IMG/VR virus record: IMGVR_UViG_3300044613_001835
Location: 1 to 64,000 of that record
From: a virus
Strand: one strand, 5' to 3'
DNA: 64,000 nucleotides
A program made the position numbers and the translations under genes. Below the pieces are notes generated by a model. That model was given only the letters and a program-made list of their open reading frames with translations. It was not told where the DNA came from and made no database searches. Shown here in pieces: positions 31,501 to 38,838 of this stretch (the stretch's first letter is position 1; each line of letters begins with the position of its first letter).

Positions 31501-31832
31501 TCATTAATCTTGTTTAGATTCTCTAAACCAAGTTGGTTCTTAGCGAGAAGGATAATGTGGTTATAGACCATATCAGTTGGCTCAGTGCGTTCTGCTTTTG
31601 CCCTCTTATCAAATCTATCAGCACAAAAATATCCTTCTACGCCAAGAATAGGCTTTACACCTTTTGCTTTTGCAATTCGGTACAGTTCCCGATGCCCAGA
31701 TAAAGTTCCGTGATCTGTGATAGCCAATGCTGGCATACCAAGTTCAACTGCTCGGTCAATATATTCTTCTGGAGTAGCAACACCATCAAATAATGAATAG
31801 TGTGTGTGTACGTGTAAGCCTACGTAACTCAT
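28557..31832 (-). CDS. dnaE: DNA polymerase III alpha-like replicative polymerase
   Basis: 1091 residues, a complete bacterial-type C-family polymerase. The N-terminal PHP domain has HVHTHYSLFDG (7-17), TDHGT and further His/Asp. The polymerase site has GPGRGSSAGS (379-388), PDIDTDIQD with the two catalytic Asp (421-423), and VKIDALGL with the third. The fingers, HhH and OB-fold parts follow (SHYYAFINDVEDFEEKGSF). No beta-binding motif was searched. It copies the phage genome and forms a replisome with the helicase and primase just upstream. Full-length DnaE is found in several actinobacterial phages. Confidence 0.95.
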   Translation of the reverse strand: MSYVGLHVHTHYSLFDGVATPEEYIDRAVELGMPALAITDHGTLSGHRELYRIAKAKGVKPILGVEGYFCADRFDKRAKAERTEPTDMVYNHIILLAKNQLGLENLNKINEIAWTEGYFSKPRFDFEVLEKYSEGIIVLSGCLSGIIAKAIEHGEYAQAKKHIEWFKKVFKDDFYMELMPHNGAEVNKQLSDLADEFKVEVVVTPDCHHVDDSQKEIQEFKLLMNSHAKVQKDATYEKSKKKGNMLQRLDYLYGEDRQMSFNKFDIHLLSYDEMKVAMELQGIVREDMYINSIAIADKIEDYDIKDGLNLLPVQYKNPAKELRSIAIQGLKDRGLDLDKVYLDRLDEELEIIKSKNFDSYFLVVQSMIAWAKKEKIMVGPGRGSSAGSLVCYALGITDIDPIKYGLLFFRFINPERNDFPDIDTDIQDSRREEVKDYLVRQYRHVASIATFLQFTGKGIVRDVSRVLNIPLSDVNKVLKTVDTWDDFCSSKSTLDFRNKYPEVEIYGEQLRGRIRGTGIHAAGVVTAKEPIFRHAPMETRSSTGSDERIPVVGVDMEEAERIGLVKIDALGLKTLSVIKDTIDMIKTNHFKDINLLEINLEDANVYEMLSSGFTKGVFQCEATPYTNLLVKMGVKNLNELAASNALVRPGAMNTIGKDYIARKHGKQSVSYSHQVMKPFTEDTYGCVLYQEQVMQACVYLGGMSMSEADKVRKIIGKKKDAKEFDVFKDKFVKGASAYISPNQALDLWHDFEAHAGYSFNKSHAVAYSTVSYWTAWLKYYYPLEFMFALLKNEKDKDGRTEYLIEAKRMGISIKLPHINDSDTDFKIEGKGIRFGLSAIKYISDTIAERYIAARPFKSYKELEEFTFTKGNGVNSRALQALRSIGAATFPDNPRNDDEIKENLYDYLNLPEFNITIPSHYYAFINDVEDFEEKGSFILMGMVKTIKRGTGWSRVEVLDKTGSVGIFDEESTTIETGRTYLILASDNRIVSAIPVDEIKESSNALIKFLSYKQLPYKEDEMFVVSFKPRITKAGKKMASLTLADTARDLHSVTVFPTAFPKAYMHVQEGNAYKFSFGKTKDGTVIMEDVNVG

Positions 31833-31833
31833 C

Positions 31834-32490
31834 TTACCAATCTACGTTGGTTGCAGATGAAGTTGTTGGGCCATCAAAGCCCAAATAGAATGCTTCTTGC
31901 TCGGCATAAGGAATTTTCTTTAGTGCCAACTCAAGAGGATATGGCTTAACTTCGGACCAATCAAATGGTTCCTTGTCTGGTGCACCTGGAATAGTTGTAT
32001 AAGATGTTTCAGTTCCCTGACCATTACGCTTTACTTTCCATAGTACGTTAGAGATGCTTCCTGTTTCAAGAGCATACTCACGAATTGTATTAAATGCTGA
32101 TTGCTTGCTAACACCCATTGACCAAATAGCCACATAAGGTGGTTCAATGCCATCGTCAACTAGAACATTGCAATAGAAACGAAGACGTGCTCTCCAGCCA
32201 GCCTTTGGATCTTTACGGTGCATTTCTTCTGCCCAGTCACGACCTTCTGACTCCATTGTATCTACAGCCTTGCGCTTGTAGTCTTTTGGATTTGTGTGTT
32301 CCTTTACAACTAGTGCAAGACCACGTTCTGCATTGTAGTTTGCAGAGTCCTCATCTAGTTCTTCAATGAAACGAATTTTTGCTGATTGACCATCGGCAAG
32401 TTTTAACCATCTTACCTTTGGTGAATTTTCATCATATTTTGGTTTGTCAACTAGGGCGTTAATGTTTTTTAGTCCCTTTACTATAGTCAT
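31834..32490 (-). CDS. Single-stranded DNA-binding protein-like
   Basis: 218 residues. KVRWLKLADGQSAKIRFIEE and GWRARLRFYCNVLVDDG followed by YVAIWSMGV have the beta-rich pattern of the large phage SSB-type proteins placed beside polymerase genes. A zinc finger that some relatives carry between these blocks is not present. The acidic end (DGPTTSSATNVDW) fits an SSB tail used to recruit partners. AAGGAG precedes the ATG. Function from pattern and position only. Confidence 0.65.
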   Translation of the reverse strand: MTIVKGLKNINALVDKPKYDENSPKVRWLKLADGQSAKIRFIEELDEDSANYNAERGLALVVKEHTNPKDYKRKAVDTMESEGRDWAEEMHRKDPKAGWRARLRFYCNVLVDDGIEPPYVAIWSMGVSKQSAFNTIREYALETGSISNVLWKVKRNGQGTETSYTTIPGAPDKEPFDWSEVKPYPLELALKKIPYAEQEAFYLGFDGPTTSSATNVDW

Positions 32491-32519
32491 ATTATTTTTT
32501 TCTCCTTGTATGCTTTTAT

Positions 32520-33446
32520 CTATTTTAACATGCCGATAATAGAATTGTCAAACTGGAACTCCAGTTTTTTAATTGAATCATCATCCATATCGCCTATATC
32601 TTTATATTTTTTATCTATATAAACAGAAGTGACAACTGGTCCAAGTTTTTCAATTAACTTATCTCTCATTATCATTCCTGCATCATCGTTATCTGCAATT
32701 AAGACAATGCTATTAAAATATTTTTCTAATAGTTTTATCTGTGCTGCAGAAACATTAGCCCCTAACGTAGCAACGGCAGGGAAACCTACTTGATCTAGTC
32801 TAATTGCATCAAAAGATGATTCTACTACATAAACTATATTTGATGTTTTTATTCTATGCAAATTAAAAAGAATCTTTCCTTTTGGTAAACCTGGAGTATT
32901 TTTAAATTCTTTACCCTCAATGGTTCTTGCAACAAATCCTATACACATGCCGTCAGGGGAGTGTACTGGTATAGTTACAGAATCTTGTTTGTCGGAATAT
33001 CCAAGATTAAACTTAATTACAGAGTCTTTTGTTATTTTTCTTCCTTCAAAATATCTTATTGCTCTTGGAGATTCAAGTGCTTGATTATTTAATCTTTTAA
33101 TAAGTAGTTCATCATATTGCACAAAGTCTGGCTTATCTATTAACGCTTTGTTTATAGAATCCTCAATACTTGTTTCTTGCTCTTTACTTTTAATATATCT
33201 AACAGACTCAAAATATGTTCTATTTGATATATGCATTACAAACTCAATTAAAGTTCGTGTAGTTTGACATCCAAAACAAAAAAACATTCCATGATCTTTT
33301 GATACTTCTCCAGCAGGAGTTCTATTATTATTATGGTAAGGACAAAAAATTATATAGTCGGTTCCATATTCTGCCTCAATGTCAACACCTGCCCCAATTA
33401 AAACACGACGAACTTGGTCTGCAGTATAAGAATCTTTACTTGCCAT
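32520..33446 (-). CDS. DnaG-type primase
   Basis: 308 residues from the ATG at 33446 (AAGGA upstream); a longer frame to a TTG at 33482 would overlap the helicase further. Zinc-binding domain: FCPYHNNNRTP and FFCFGCQTTR give CHCC. TOPRIM: VVESSFDAIRL (E) and LIADNDDAGMIM (DxD). The helicase-interaction C-terminal domain is missing, so priming may rely on direct contact by another surface. Works with the DnaB-like helicase, whose stop it overlaps by 11 bases. Confidence 0.9.
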   Translation of the reverse strand: MASKDSYTADQVRRVLIGAGVDIEAEYGTDYIIFCPYHNNNRTPAGEVSKDHGMFFCFGCQTTRTLIEFVMHISNRTYFESVRYIKSKEQETSIEDSINKALIDKPDFVQYDELLIKRLNNQALESPRAIRYFEGRKITKDSVIKFNLGYSDKQDSVTIPVHSPDGMCIGFVARTIEGKEFKNTPGLPKGKILFNLHRIKTSNIVYVVESSFDAIRLDQVGFPAVATLGANVSAAQIKLLEKYFNSIVLIADNDDAGMIMRDKLIEKLGPVVTSVYIDKKYKDIGDMDDDSIKKLEFQFDNSIIGMLK

Positions 33447-34659
33447 CTTCAAAATCCTTATAACGATAATACCCTTTATCAAAATCTACTTGCACTAAAA
33501 AATCACCCATAAAACCATTACGATTTTTTCTAAATACACATTCAATAATATCACTATTGGTAGCACGACCAAGGGCCATTACCCAGTCAGCATCATAAGC
33601 AATCTGTCTAGACCATGCTGTTTGACCCAAAGTTGGTGCACTACTGAGATCTTTTACATCATCTGGAGTGGCAGATGAGATGGCAATGATCGGAACTTCT
33701 TCACTAATAGCCATAAGTTTAAGTTCTCGTGAAAGGTTCTTCATTCGTACCGTTTCATTATCTGACTTTTGATTTGGACTCATAAGTTGTAAATAGTCTA
33801 CAACAACAAAGTCTGGTCTATATTGGTCAATCTTTCCACGAATAACTGATGGGGTAACTTCCCCACCATTATCATTAGAAATAATATGAAACTCTGGTCT
33901 GCCCGCAACTTTATTAGCATGCCAATTTTTAAGCATGTCAAGTTCTACCTCACCATTGCTTAGTTTACGATGAGACCAAACACCTTCGCCCATAATTGCA
34001 AACACACGATTACGAACTTCTGTTTCAGACATTTCAAGAGAAATAATTAAAGGAGACTTGCCTTGTTTCCAAGCCTGTACAGCAAAGTATAGAGCCATCC
34101 ACGACTTACCAATACCAGGGTAGGCTAGGAATACTCCCAATTGACCTGGCATAATTCCAGAAGGCAAATAATTATCAAATCCTGGAAGATTAGTTTTAAT
34201 ACCAATCTGACCAGTCTCTTTTTGTTTTTGTACATTTTCATAATATGCAAGTGCAGACTCTAGATCTGTTGCATCAATATCACGAATAGCAGATGTATTC
34301 TTTTTTAACTCTGATGTTTTTGTGATTAACTGTTCAAGTGCATTAGAGCCATTTCCTACTTGAACTTCTGATGCTGCGTTACGTAAAATATCTTTTAAAC
34401 TATCATTTAAATATTCTGTTTGTAATTCTTCAAGGTGATGTTTTGTTGATCCAACTCCATCTATTGTGGTAAAGTCTCTAAATTTTTCTATTACTAAAGA
34501 TGCTGGAGGAACTGACTGATTGTTTTCTGAATACAACCTAATAAAATTCCATACATCGTTATGTGTTCTTAAAAGATTTTCAACATTAGCCTGTAATAAA
34601 ACATGAATTTGTTTATCATTGAGTACTGCTGTGATTAATTTTGCTTCTGTATTATTCAC
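33436..34659 (-). CDS. DnaB-type replicative helicase
   Basis: 407 residues. Helical N-terminal domain (1-130), then the RecA-like motor: Walker A AYPGIGKS (179-186), Walker B VVVDYLQLM near 288, and the later DnaB motifs (WSRQIAYDADWVMALGR, FRKNRNGFMGDF). Hexameric helicase that unwinds DNA ahead of the polymerase. It overlaps its loader-like neighbour upstream by 8 bases and the primase by 11, so these three genes form a replication operon. Confidence 0.93.
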   Translation of the reverse strand: MNNTEAKLITAVLNDKQIHVLLQANVENLLRTHNDVWNFIRLYSENNQSVPPASLVIEKFRDFTTIDGVGSTKHHLEELQTEYLNDSLKDILRNAASEVQVGNGSNALEQLITKTSELKKNTSAIRDIDATDLESALAYYENVQKQKETGQIGIKTNLPGFDNYLPSGIMPGQLGVFLAYPGIGKSWMALYFAVQAWKQGKSPLIISLEMSETEVRNRVFAIMGEGVWSHRKLSNGEVELDMLKNWHANKVAGRPEFHIISNDNGGEVTPSVIRGKIDQYRPDFVVVDYLQLMSPNQKSDNETVRMKNLSRELKLMAISEEVPIIAISSATPDDVKDLSSAPTLGQTAWSRQIAYDADWVMALGRATNSDIIECVFRKNRNGFMGDFLVQVDFDKGYYRYKDFEDGK

Positions 34660-34960
34660 TCAGCCACTCCTTTGCTTTTTGTCTTAATGCTGCTCTTTGT
34701 TTAATATCTTCTTCTACTTCTAGTTTACCATTAAGAATTTTTTCTGCATTGTATGCAAAATAATTCCATGTAGGTTCTTGTGCAATATTAAAATAATATT
34801 CTAATAAATCATAACATTGTGATATACCATAAGACTCAATAAGTGCATCGGCAGCCCATTGCTCTACGTTAAGGTTCATGTTAGACTTTTGCTCGTACCT
34901 TTGCAGGTAAAACTTATTAAATCTACTGAGCAAAGCCATTCGGTCTTTGCGTTCAGCCAT
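34652..34960 (-). CDS. Small helical protein next to helicase, possible loader
   Basis: 102 residues, all-helical: MAERKDRMALLSRFNKFYLQ, QWAADALIESYGISQCYDLL, YFAYNAEKILNGKL and a basic end. Its place directly before the DnaB-like gene (8-base overlap) is the usual spot for a helicase loader, but no AAA motif is present. The match is positional. Confidence 0.55.
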   Translation of the reverse strand: MAERKDRMALLSRFNKFYLQRYEQKSNMNLNVEQWAADALIESYGISQCYDLLEYYFNIAQEPTWNYFAYNAEKILNGKLEVEEDIKQRAALRQKAKEWLSE

Positions 34961-35172
34961 TAGTCTTTACTGTCAGACTCTGCTTCTGCTTCTTTAACCT
35001 TTTCTGTTAATTTGTCTTCAACAAATTTATACATTCTTTCAAAGGCCTGATCTGTATTTTCGCCATCACGCTTTGAGTCAACTACACCAAAGTCAAACCT
35101 TAGTGATTGAAAATTACCCAAGTTGAGGGTATATCCTAGCGCTACTGATATCTTTGTGTTTTCGTTTTCCAT
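34960..35172 (-). CDS. Small phage protein, unknown
   Basis: 70 residues starting MENENTKISVALGYTLNLGN, chosen at the ATG at 35172 with GTGGGG upstream; a longer frame from a TTG at 35211 overlaps the previous gene. One beta-rich half, then a helix with KFVEDKLTEKVKEAEAESD. Soluble. Function unknown; cotranscribed with the replisome genes. Confidence 0.55.
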   Translation of the reverse strand: MENENTKISVALGYTLNLGNFQSLRFDFGVVDSKRDGENTDQAFERMYKFVEDKLTEKVKEAEAESDSKD

Positions 35173-35192
35173 TGTCCCCACCATTTCTATTG

Positions 35193-35735
35193 TTAAATAT
35201 TTTCTGCCCAAACAGGAATAAATCTGCCATCTTCTGTCTTTGTATATGTAAGTATACCGTCTCCCATTCGCCGTGTCAATTCTTGGCTTGTGGGTGTCAT
35301 ATTATTTGTTATAAGTCCATCTTTTCTTGGTTGTCCTATATGTATAGTAGCCAGTATAGCACGAATATCCCTAACCATGCTTTCTGAATAATAAGATCTT
35401 ATTCTAAATCCACGTTCACCATTTAACTTTGCACCAACTGGTGGAGGAATCATTCCAGTTTTAATTAACTTAGGCATATACTTTCTATGACGATTAATTA
35501 ACTTAGCAGTCTCTGCAACAGTATAGGCTCTTTCTCTATTTTTCCTAAAATCTGAACGCAAACAAGTTTCAATTCTATCCTTAGTTATATTATAAAAAGA
35601 AACCATTCCAGTAGATCGTGAACTATGGTGAATTCTTACCAGGTCATTATTTAGAAACCATATTTTTTGATTTCCCTTTATTACAGTTTCGTTATTGTAA
35701 ATTTCGCCCTGTATAATTCCTTTGCCAGTAACCAT
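35193..35735 (-). CDS. Helix-turn-helix (MerR/excisionase-like) protein
   Basis: 180 residues. The first 50 residues are beta-rich (MVTGKGIIQGEIYNNETVIK). The middle, AYTVAETAKLINRHRKYMPK followed by MIPPPVGAKLNGERGFRIRSY, is a MerR/excisionase-type HTH and wing. The end has TRRMGDGILTYTKT. Probably regulates early genes or marks a replication site. The ATG with GAGGGA upstream overlaps the zinc-ribbon gene by 55 bases, an unusually long overlap. Confidence 0.7.
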   Translation of the reverse strand: MVTGKGIIQGEIYNNETVIKGNQKIWFLNNDLVRIHHSSRSTGMVSFYNITKDRIETCLRSDFRKNRERAYTVAETAKLINRHRKYMPKLIKTGMIPPPVGAKLNGERGFRIRSYYSESMVRDIRAILATIHIGQPRKDGLITNNMTPTSQELTRRMGDGILTYTKTEDGRFIPVWAENI

Positions 35736-35872
35736 CTTCCCTCTTCACTTTCTGCTGGTGGATGAAAAAACTTTCTCAAGCCACACACGATGCAATAAGT
35801 TTCTATGTGCTGAATACTACTATATTGTCTATCAACAAAGGTTCTACCCTTGCATTTTATGCAAGCAATCAT
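35681..35872 (-). CDS. Zinc-ribbon protein
   Basis: 63 residues: CIKCKGRTFVD and TYCIVCGLRKFF give two CxxC knuckles about 22 residues apart. A helical end (EEGRWLLAKELYRAKFTITK). AAAGGAT precedes the ATG. It is the first gene of the replication block, 12 bases after the last tail gene, with no terminator between them. Confidence 0.68.
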   Translation of the reverse strand: MIACIKCKGRTFVDRQYSSIQHIETYCIVCGLRKFFHPPAESEEGRWLLAKELYRAKFTITKL

Positions 35873-35883
35873 AAAATTATCCT

Positions 35884-36324
35884 TTAGTTTGGAATTCCAA
35901 CAATAATCAAATGTACTGCTAAAGATAGATCACCAGAAGCCCCAAATCTTACAACACCTTCAACCCTTGTTTCTGTAACACTTTTTAAAATAACATTTAC
36001 ATTTTGTCCCGCTGGAGTTTGTCCAATATTTACTGGTGTAGCAGAAACAATTGGAGGGTATTTAAAATCTTTAAAATCGTAAGTAAATGTTCTTTCATTT
36101 CCAGCAGAAACTGTTGAGTTGTTGGCAACTTCAACATAACCACCAATTATTCTTGAATTAGAAGTTTTAATTTCTTGTTTACCCGCACTTACAGTATCTA
36201 TAACTGTTTTATTAGTAGTTGTAGATGCAACCTGTGTAGAAAGATCGTTTACAGCATCAACCAAACTGTATAAATATGTGACATCAAGAGGCTGCCCTCT
36301 TTCTGGTAGTGGTACTTTTGCCAT
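35884..36324 (-). CDS. Tail-associated structural protein, unknown
   Basis: 146 residues. A helical N-terminus (VTYLYSLVDAVNDLSTQVAS) leads into a beta-sandwich-like part (NSRIIGGYVEVANNSTVSAG, FTYDFKDFKYPPIVSATPV). This looks like a short fibre or collar/H-type domain. It is the last gene of the tail block. GGAGG precedes the ATG and an extended -10 lies in front. Confidence 0.55.
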   Translation of the reverse strand: MAKVPLPERGQPLDVTYLYSLVDAVNDLSTQVASTTTNKTVIDTVSAGKQEIKTSNSRIIGGYVEVANNSTVSAGNERTFTYDFKDFKYPPIVSATPVNIGQTPAGQNVNVILKSVTETRVEGVVRFGASGDLSLAVHLIIVGIPN

Positions 36325-36340
36325 TATTTCCTCCTATTAA

Positions 36341-36349
36341 AGTATATCA
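36341..36349 (-). promoter_or_regulatory. Extended -10 promoter
   Basis: TGA-TATACT on the minus strand just before the 146-residue gene, overlapping the end of the gene upstream. AGGAGG follows before the ATG. Confidence 0.45.
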
Positions 36350-36850
36350 TTAAACGGTGTGTGGACCATCTTCATAAACTAATAATAAAGCAGACTCTCT
36401 AGTAATTGGAGTTCCTTTTAAATATATTTCTGCTGAAAGTTTGTTAGGTGCAGACCCTTGAACTACCCCGCCTATTGTGTATGTGCTGGGAATTGGAAAA
36501 GAAATGTTTGCACCATCAATTCTTTGTTTATAAATCCAATCTCCATTATCATTTCTATCCCATTTTAACCAAATATCAAACTCGTGTGCTTTTCTAATTT
36601 CAACTCCATCTTTTTGTATTGAAACAGAGTCCCAGGCTAGGGTTGCAACTTGTCCTGATTTATTAAAAGATATATCTCCAGAAACGTAAGTATAGTTTGG
36701 TTGAACAATTGATGTTGGTGACCATTGTGATGTTCTGTTTTTATCTTCAGAAACTACCCTATACTTTAAAATATAACCTTCTTCATTTACGTCTATTGTG
36801 GGAAGGTTCTTTTGTCTTATTCTTATTTTTTTAATTCCTGAATCAGGCAT
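36350..36850 (-). CDS. Tail/baseplate protein, unknown
   Basis: 166 residues, beta-rich, beginning MPDSGIKKIRIRQKNLPTID with a repeated RxxSEDKNRTSQWSP-type strand pattern, as in fibronectin-like modules of phage tail proteins (two repeats of a W-containing strand near 43 and 87). It overlaps the stop of the fibre-like gene by 1 base. No receptor-binding motif recognised. Confidence 0.55.
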   Translation of the reverse strand: MPDSGIKKIRIRQKNLPTIDVNEEGYILKYRVVSEDKNRTSQWSPTSIVQPNYTYVSGDISFNKSGQVATLAWDSVSIQKDGVEIRKAHEFDIWLKWDRNDNGDWIYKQRIDGANISFPIPSTYTIGGVVQGSAPNKLSAEIYLKGTPITRESALLLVYEDGPHTV

Positions 36851-37995
36851 TATGTTACACCAACTGAAAATCTAAATTCAATATAATTGCTAGTATTAGG
36901 ACTTTTTACAATAGTTGATGCATCTACATTTTGAATTACTGAATATCCAGTTAAACCATAAAGTGGATTTACTGTAGAAATATTTTCTAATCTCATTGCA
37001 TCTAATGCTACGTAATAATTATTAGACGGAATACCTGCATCAATAACACAAGCATATATTTTTATAACAGTAACTGCATTCCATGTAAAGTTTGCACTAG
37101 TATATAATTCTTGAAGTTGTTTTGTTACAACAAAATATCGTTCTGTAGAAAAATCATATGCTCCACCACTGCTATCATCAATAACTTCTGCTTCAAATCT
37201 AGCATATTCTGCAGTTTCTGTTTCTGTTGATGCAAACTCAACCATAATTCTTACATTTTCTGGAGTTGTTACAGATGCACCATCTTTACTTATTAATGAA
37301 AAGGCTAAACGTAATTCATCTGTTGGAGAGTTTCTTGTAAAATCAATATTAGCGCCAGTTAAATGTATATGGTTTGATCCAGGCTCTATTACAAAATGAT
37401 CCTGCGCCGCTCCACTTTCTTCATTAATTGTAATATCAGAGTCATCGCCTTGTATTAAAATAACATTGTTTAAAAATCTTGGTCTTTCATATCTTTCAAC
37501 TCTTGGAGATTTAAAAAATATTGGATTATCCCCGCTTGTTTGAAATACACTATCTGCAACTGCAATAACATTATCATATTCTGGTGCGTCTAATGCAGTA
37601 GAAAATGTATTAATTGCTACTGCTGCTTCTGCCGTATGATGTTGCCAATTTTCAGTTTGTGTAAAAGCAAATACAGTCTTACTATCATAAGCACCAGCAG
37701 AAGGGTTTGATCCAGCAGAATAGATTCCAATTTCAGAAATTTCGTATCTTTCTTCTGTTGGTAATTCTGCAGTTAAAACAATTTTATCTAATCCATTTTC
37801 ATTTACAAAACCTCTTGAAGATATTGGGACACGAAACATTTCAAAATCTAAATTTTGTTTTGCTGAATAGTTTCCAAGTGGATCTCCAGTAGTCAATGGT
37901 GTAGCACCGCAACCAATAGCAAGATATGATGCATATGCTGGCGCTTGTCCAAGCAAATATTTTGCAATAATTGTTTTACCAGTATTAGTTATCAT
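36850..37995 (-). CDS. Tail fibre or baseplate protein
   Basis: 381 residues. It opens MITNTGKTIIAKYLLGQAPA followed by YASYLAIGCGATPL, the N-terminal pattern I associate with minor tail proteins of actinobacterial phages. A beta-rich body (GAAQDHFVIEPGSNHIHLTG) suggests a fibre with a small jelly-roll at the end. It probably helps receptor binding. Overlaps the 281-residue gene by 4 bases. Confidence 0.6.
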   Translation of the reverse strand: MITNTGKTIIAKYLLGQAPAYASYLAIGCGATPLTTGDPLGNYSAKQNLDFEMFRVPISSRGFVNENGLDKIVLTAELPTEERYEISEIGIYSAGSNPSAGAYDSKTVFAFTQTENWQHHTAEAAVAINTFSTALDAPEYDNVIAVADSVFQTSGDNPIFFKSPRVERYERPRFLNNVILIQGDDSDITINEESGAAQDHFVIEPGSNHIHLTGANIDFTRNSPTDELRLAFSLISKDGASVTTPENVRIMVEFASTETETAEYARFEAEVIDDSSGGAYDFSTERYFVVTKQLQELYTSANFTWNAVTVIKIYACVIDAGIPSNNYYVALDAMRLENISTVNPLYGLTGYSVIQNVDASTIVKSPNTSNYIEFRFSVGVT

Positions 37996-38837
37996 GAGTT
38001 TATTTCTCCAAGATCCGCTTCATATATTGTACCATCTGAGGTAATTTGTACCTCAATTTGCTCATCATTGTTTATATTAATAAACTCAATGATTAAATCG
38101 CCAGTACCCTCTTCAATATAGACATTTTCTCCATTTGCTCCATTACCCTCGTTTGGAATTTTATCTTCTAGTTTTATTGAAAAACCAGCAAAATATTTAT
38201 CTGCGGTTTGTTGAAGACTAAGAATATTATTTGGATTATATCTTTGTTGTATAGATGATAAATTTTTAATTGGTTGATAAGATATTTTTTGACCATTAAT
38301 AATGTCAGATCTTGTAATATTGATTAATTCTTGTCCGCCAATATTTTCAAATATTAGATCTGCCATAGTGTCTACCGTTGTTGCTTCGTCATCAAATAAA
38401 ATAATATCAAGAGTTGCAGTTTTAACTGGTGGGGGTGGAGGAGCCATAACGGTTGCAGATATTGGAGATGGAGTAAGTGGTGTTGGAGTTACGGCTGGTA
38501 TAAAGTTATTTGATACAAGCGAAGCCCCACCTATATTTTGTGATGAGTAAAAAGGTTCATTAGATTTTTCTTCTGCTTTTCTAAAATCTCCTGGAGAATA
38601 TTTTGAAGTTGATGTTACTTCTGGTACATATCCAGTTTCTGTACGGACCGTTCCCATTGGAATTGGCCCAACAAATAATCCATTTGATGTTGATGGCTTG
38701 TAAGCAGGCAAAACTGTTGGTGTAAAATTTTTAACAGGAGTAGTTGGAACAAAAGGACTATACTTTGCAGGACCAGTAAACTCTGGTTCTTTTTTAGATG
38801 TTGTTTTTACCCTACTTTCTCTTTCATTGGCTTTCAC
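37992..38837 (-). CDS. Proline-rich tail-associated protein
   Basis: 281 residues. The first 120 are proline/serine-rich and probably unstructured (YSPFVPTTPVKNFTPTVLPA). There is a PPPPPV run near 136 and then a more compact beta-rich C-terminal domain (DIILFDDEATTVDTMADLI). Proline-rich linkers are common in tail hub or baseplate attachments. Not recognised as a family. It lies between the large tail protein and the fibre-like gene. Confidence 0.5.
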   Translation of the reverse strand: MKANERESRVKTTSKKEPEFTGPAKYSPFVPTTPVKNFTPTVLPAYKPSTSNGLFVGPIPMGTVRTETGYVPEVTSTSKYSPGDFRKAEEKSNEPFYSSQNIGGASLVSNNFIPAVTPTPLTPSPISATVMAPPPPPVKTATLDIILFDDEATTVDTMADLIFENIGGQELINITRSDIINGQKISYQPIKNLSSIQQRYNPNNILSLQQTADKYFAGFSIKLEDKIPNEGNGANGENVYIEEGTGDLIIEFININNDEQIEVQITSDGTIYEADLGEINS

Positions 38838-38838
38838 A

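Noticed and set aside
35211-35211. TTG start for the 83-codon version of the gene at 34960-35172
   Set aside because: The ATG at 35172 has a G-rich ribosome site and removes the overlap with the gene before it.
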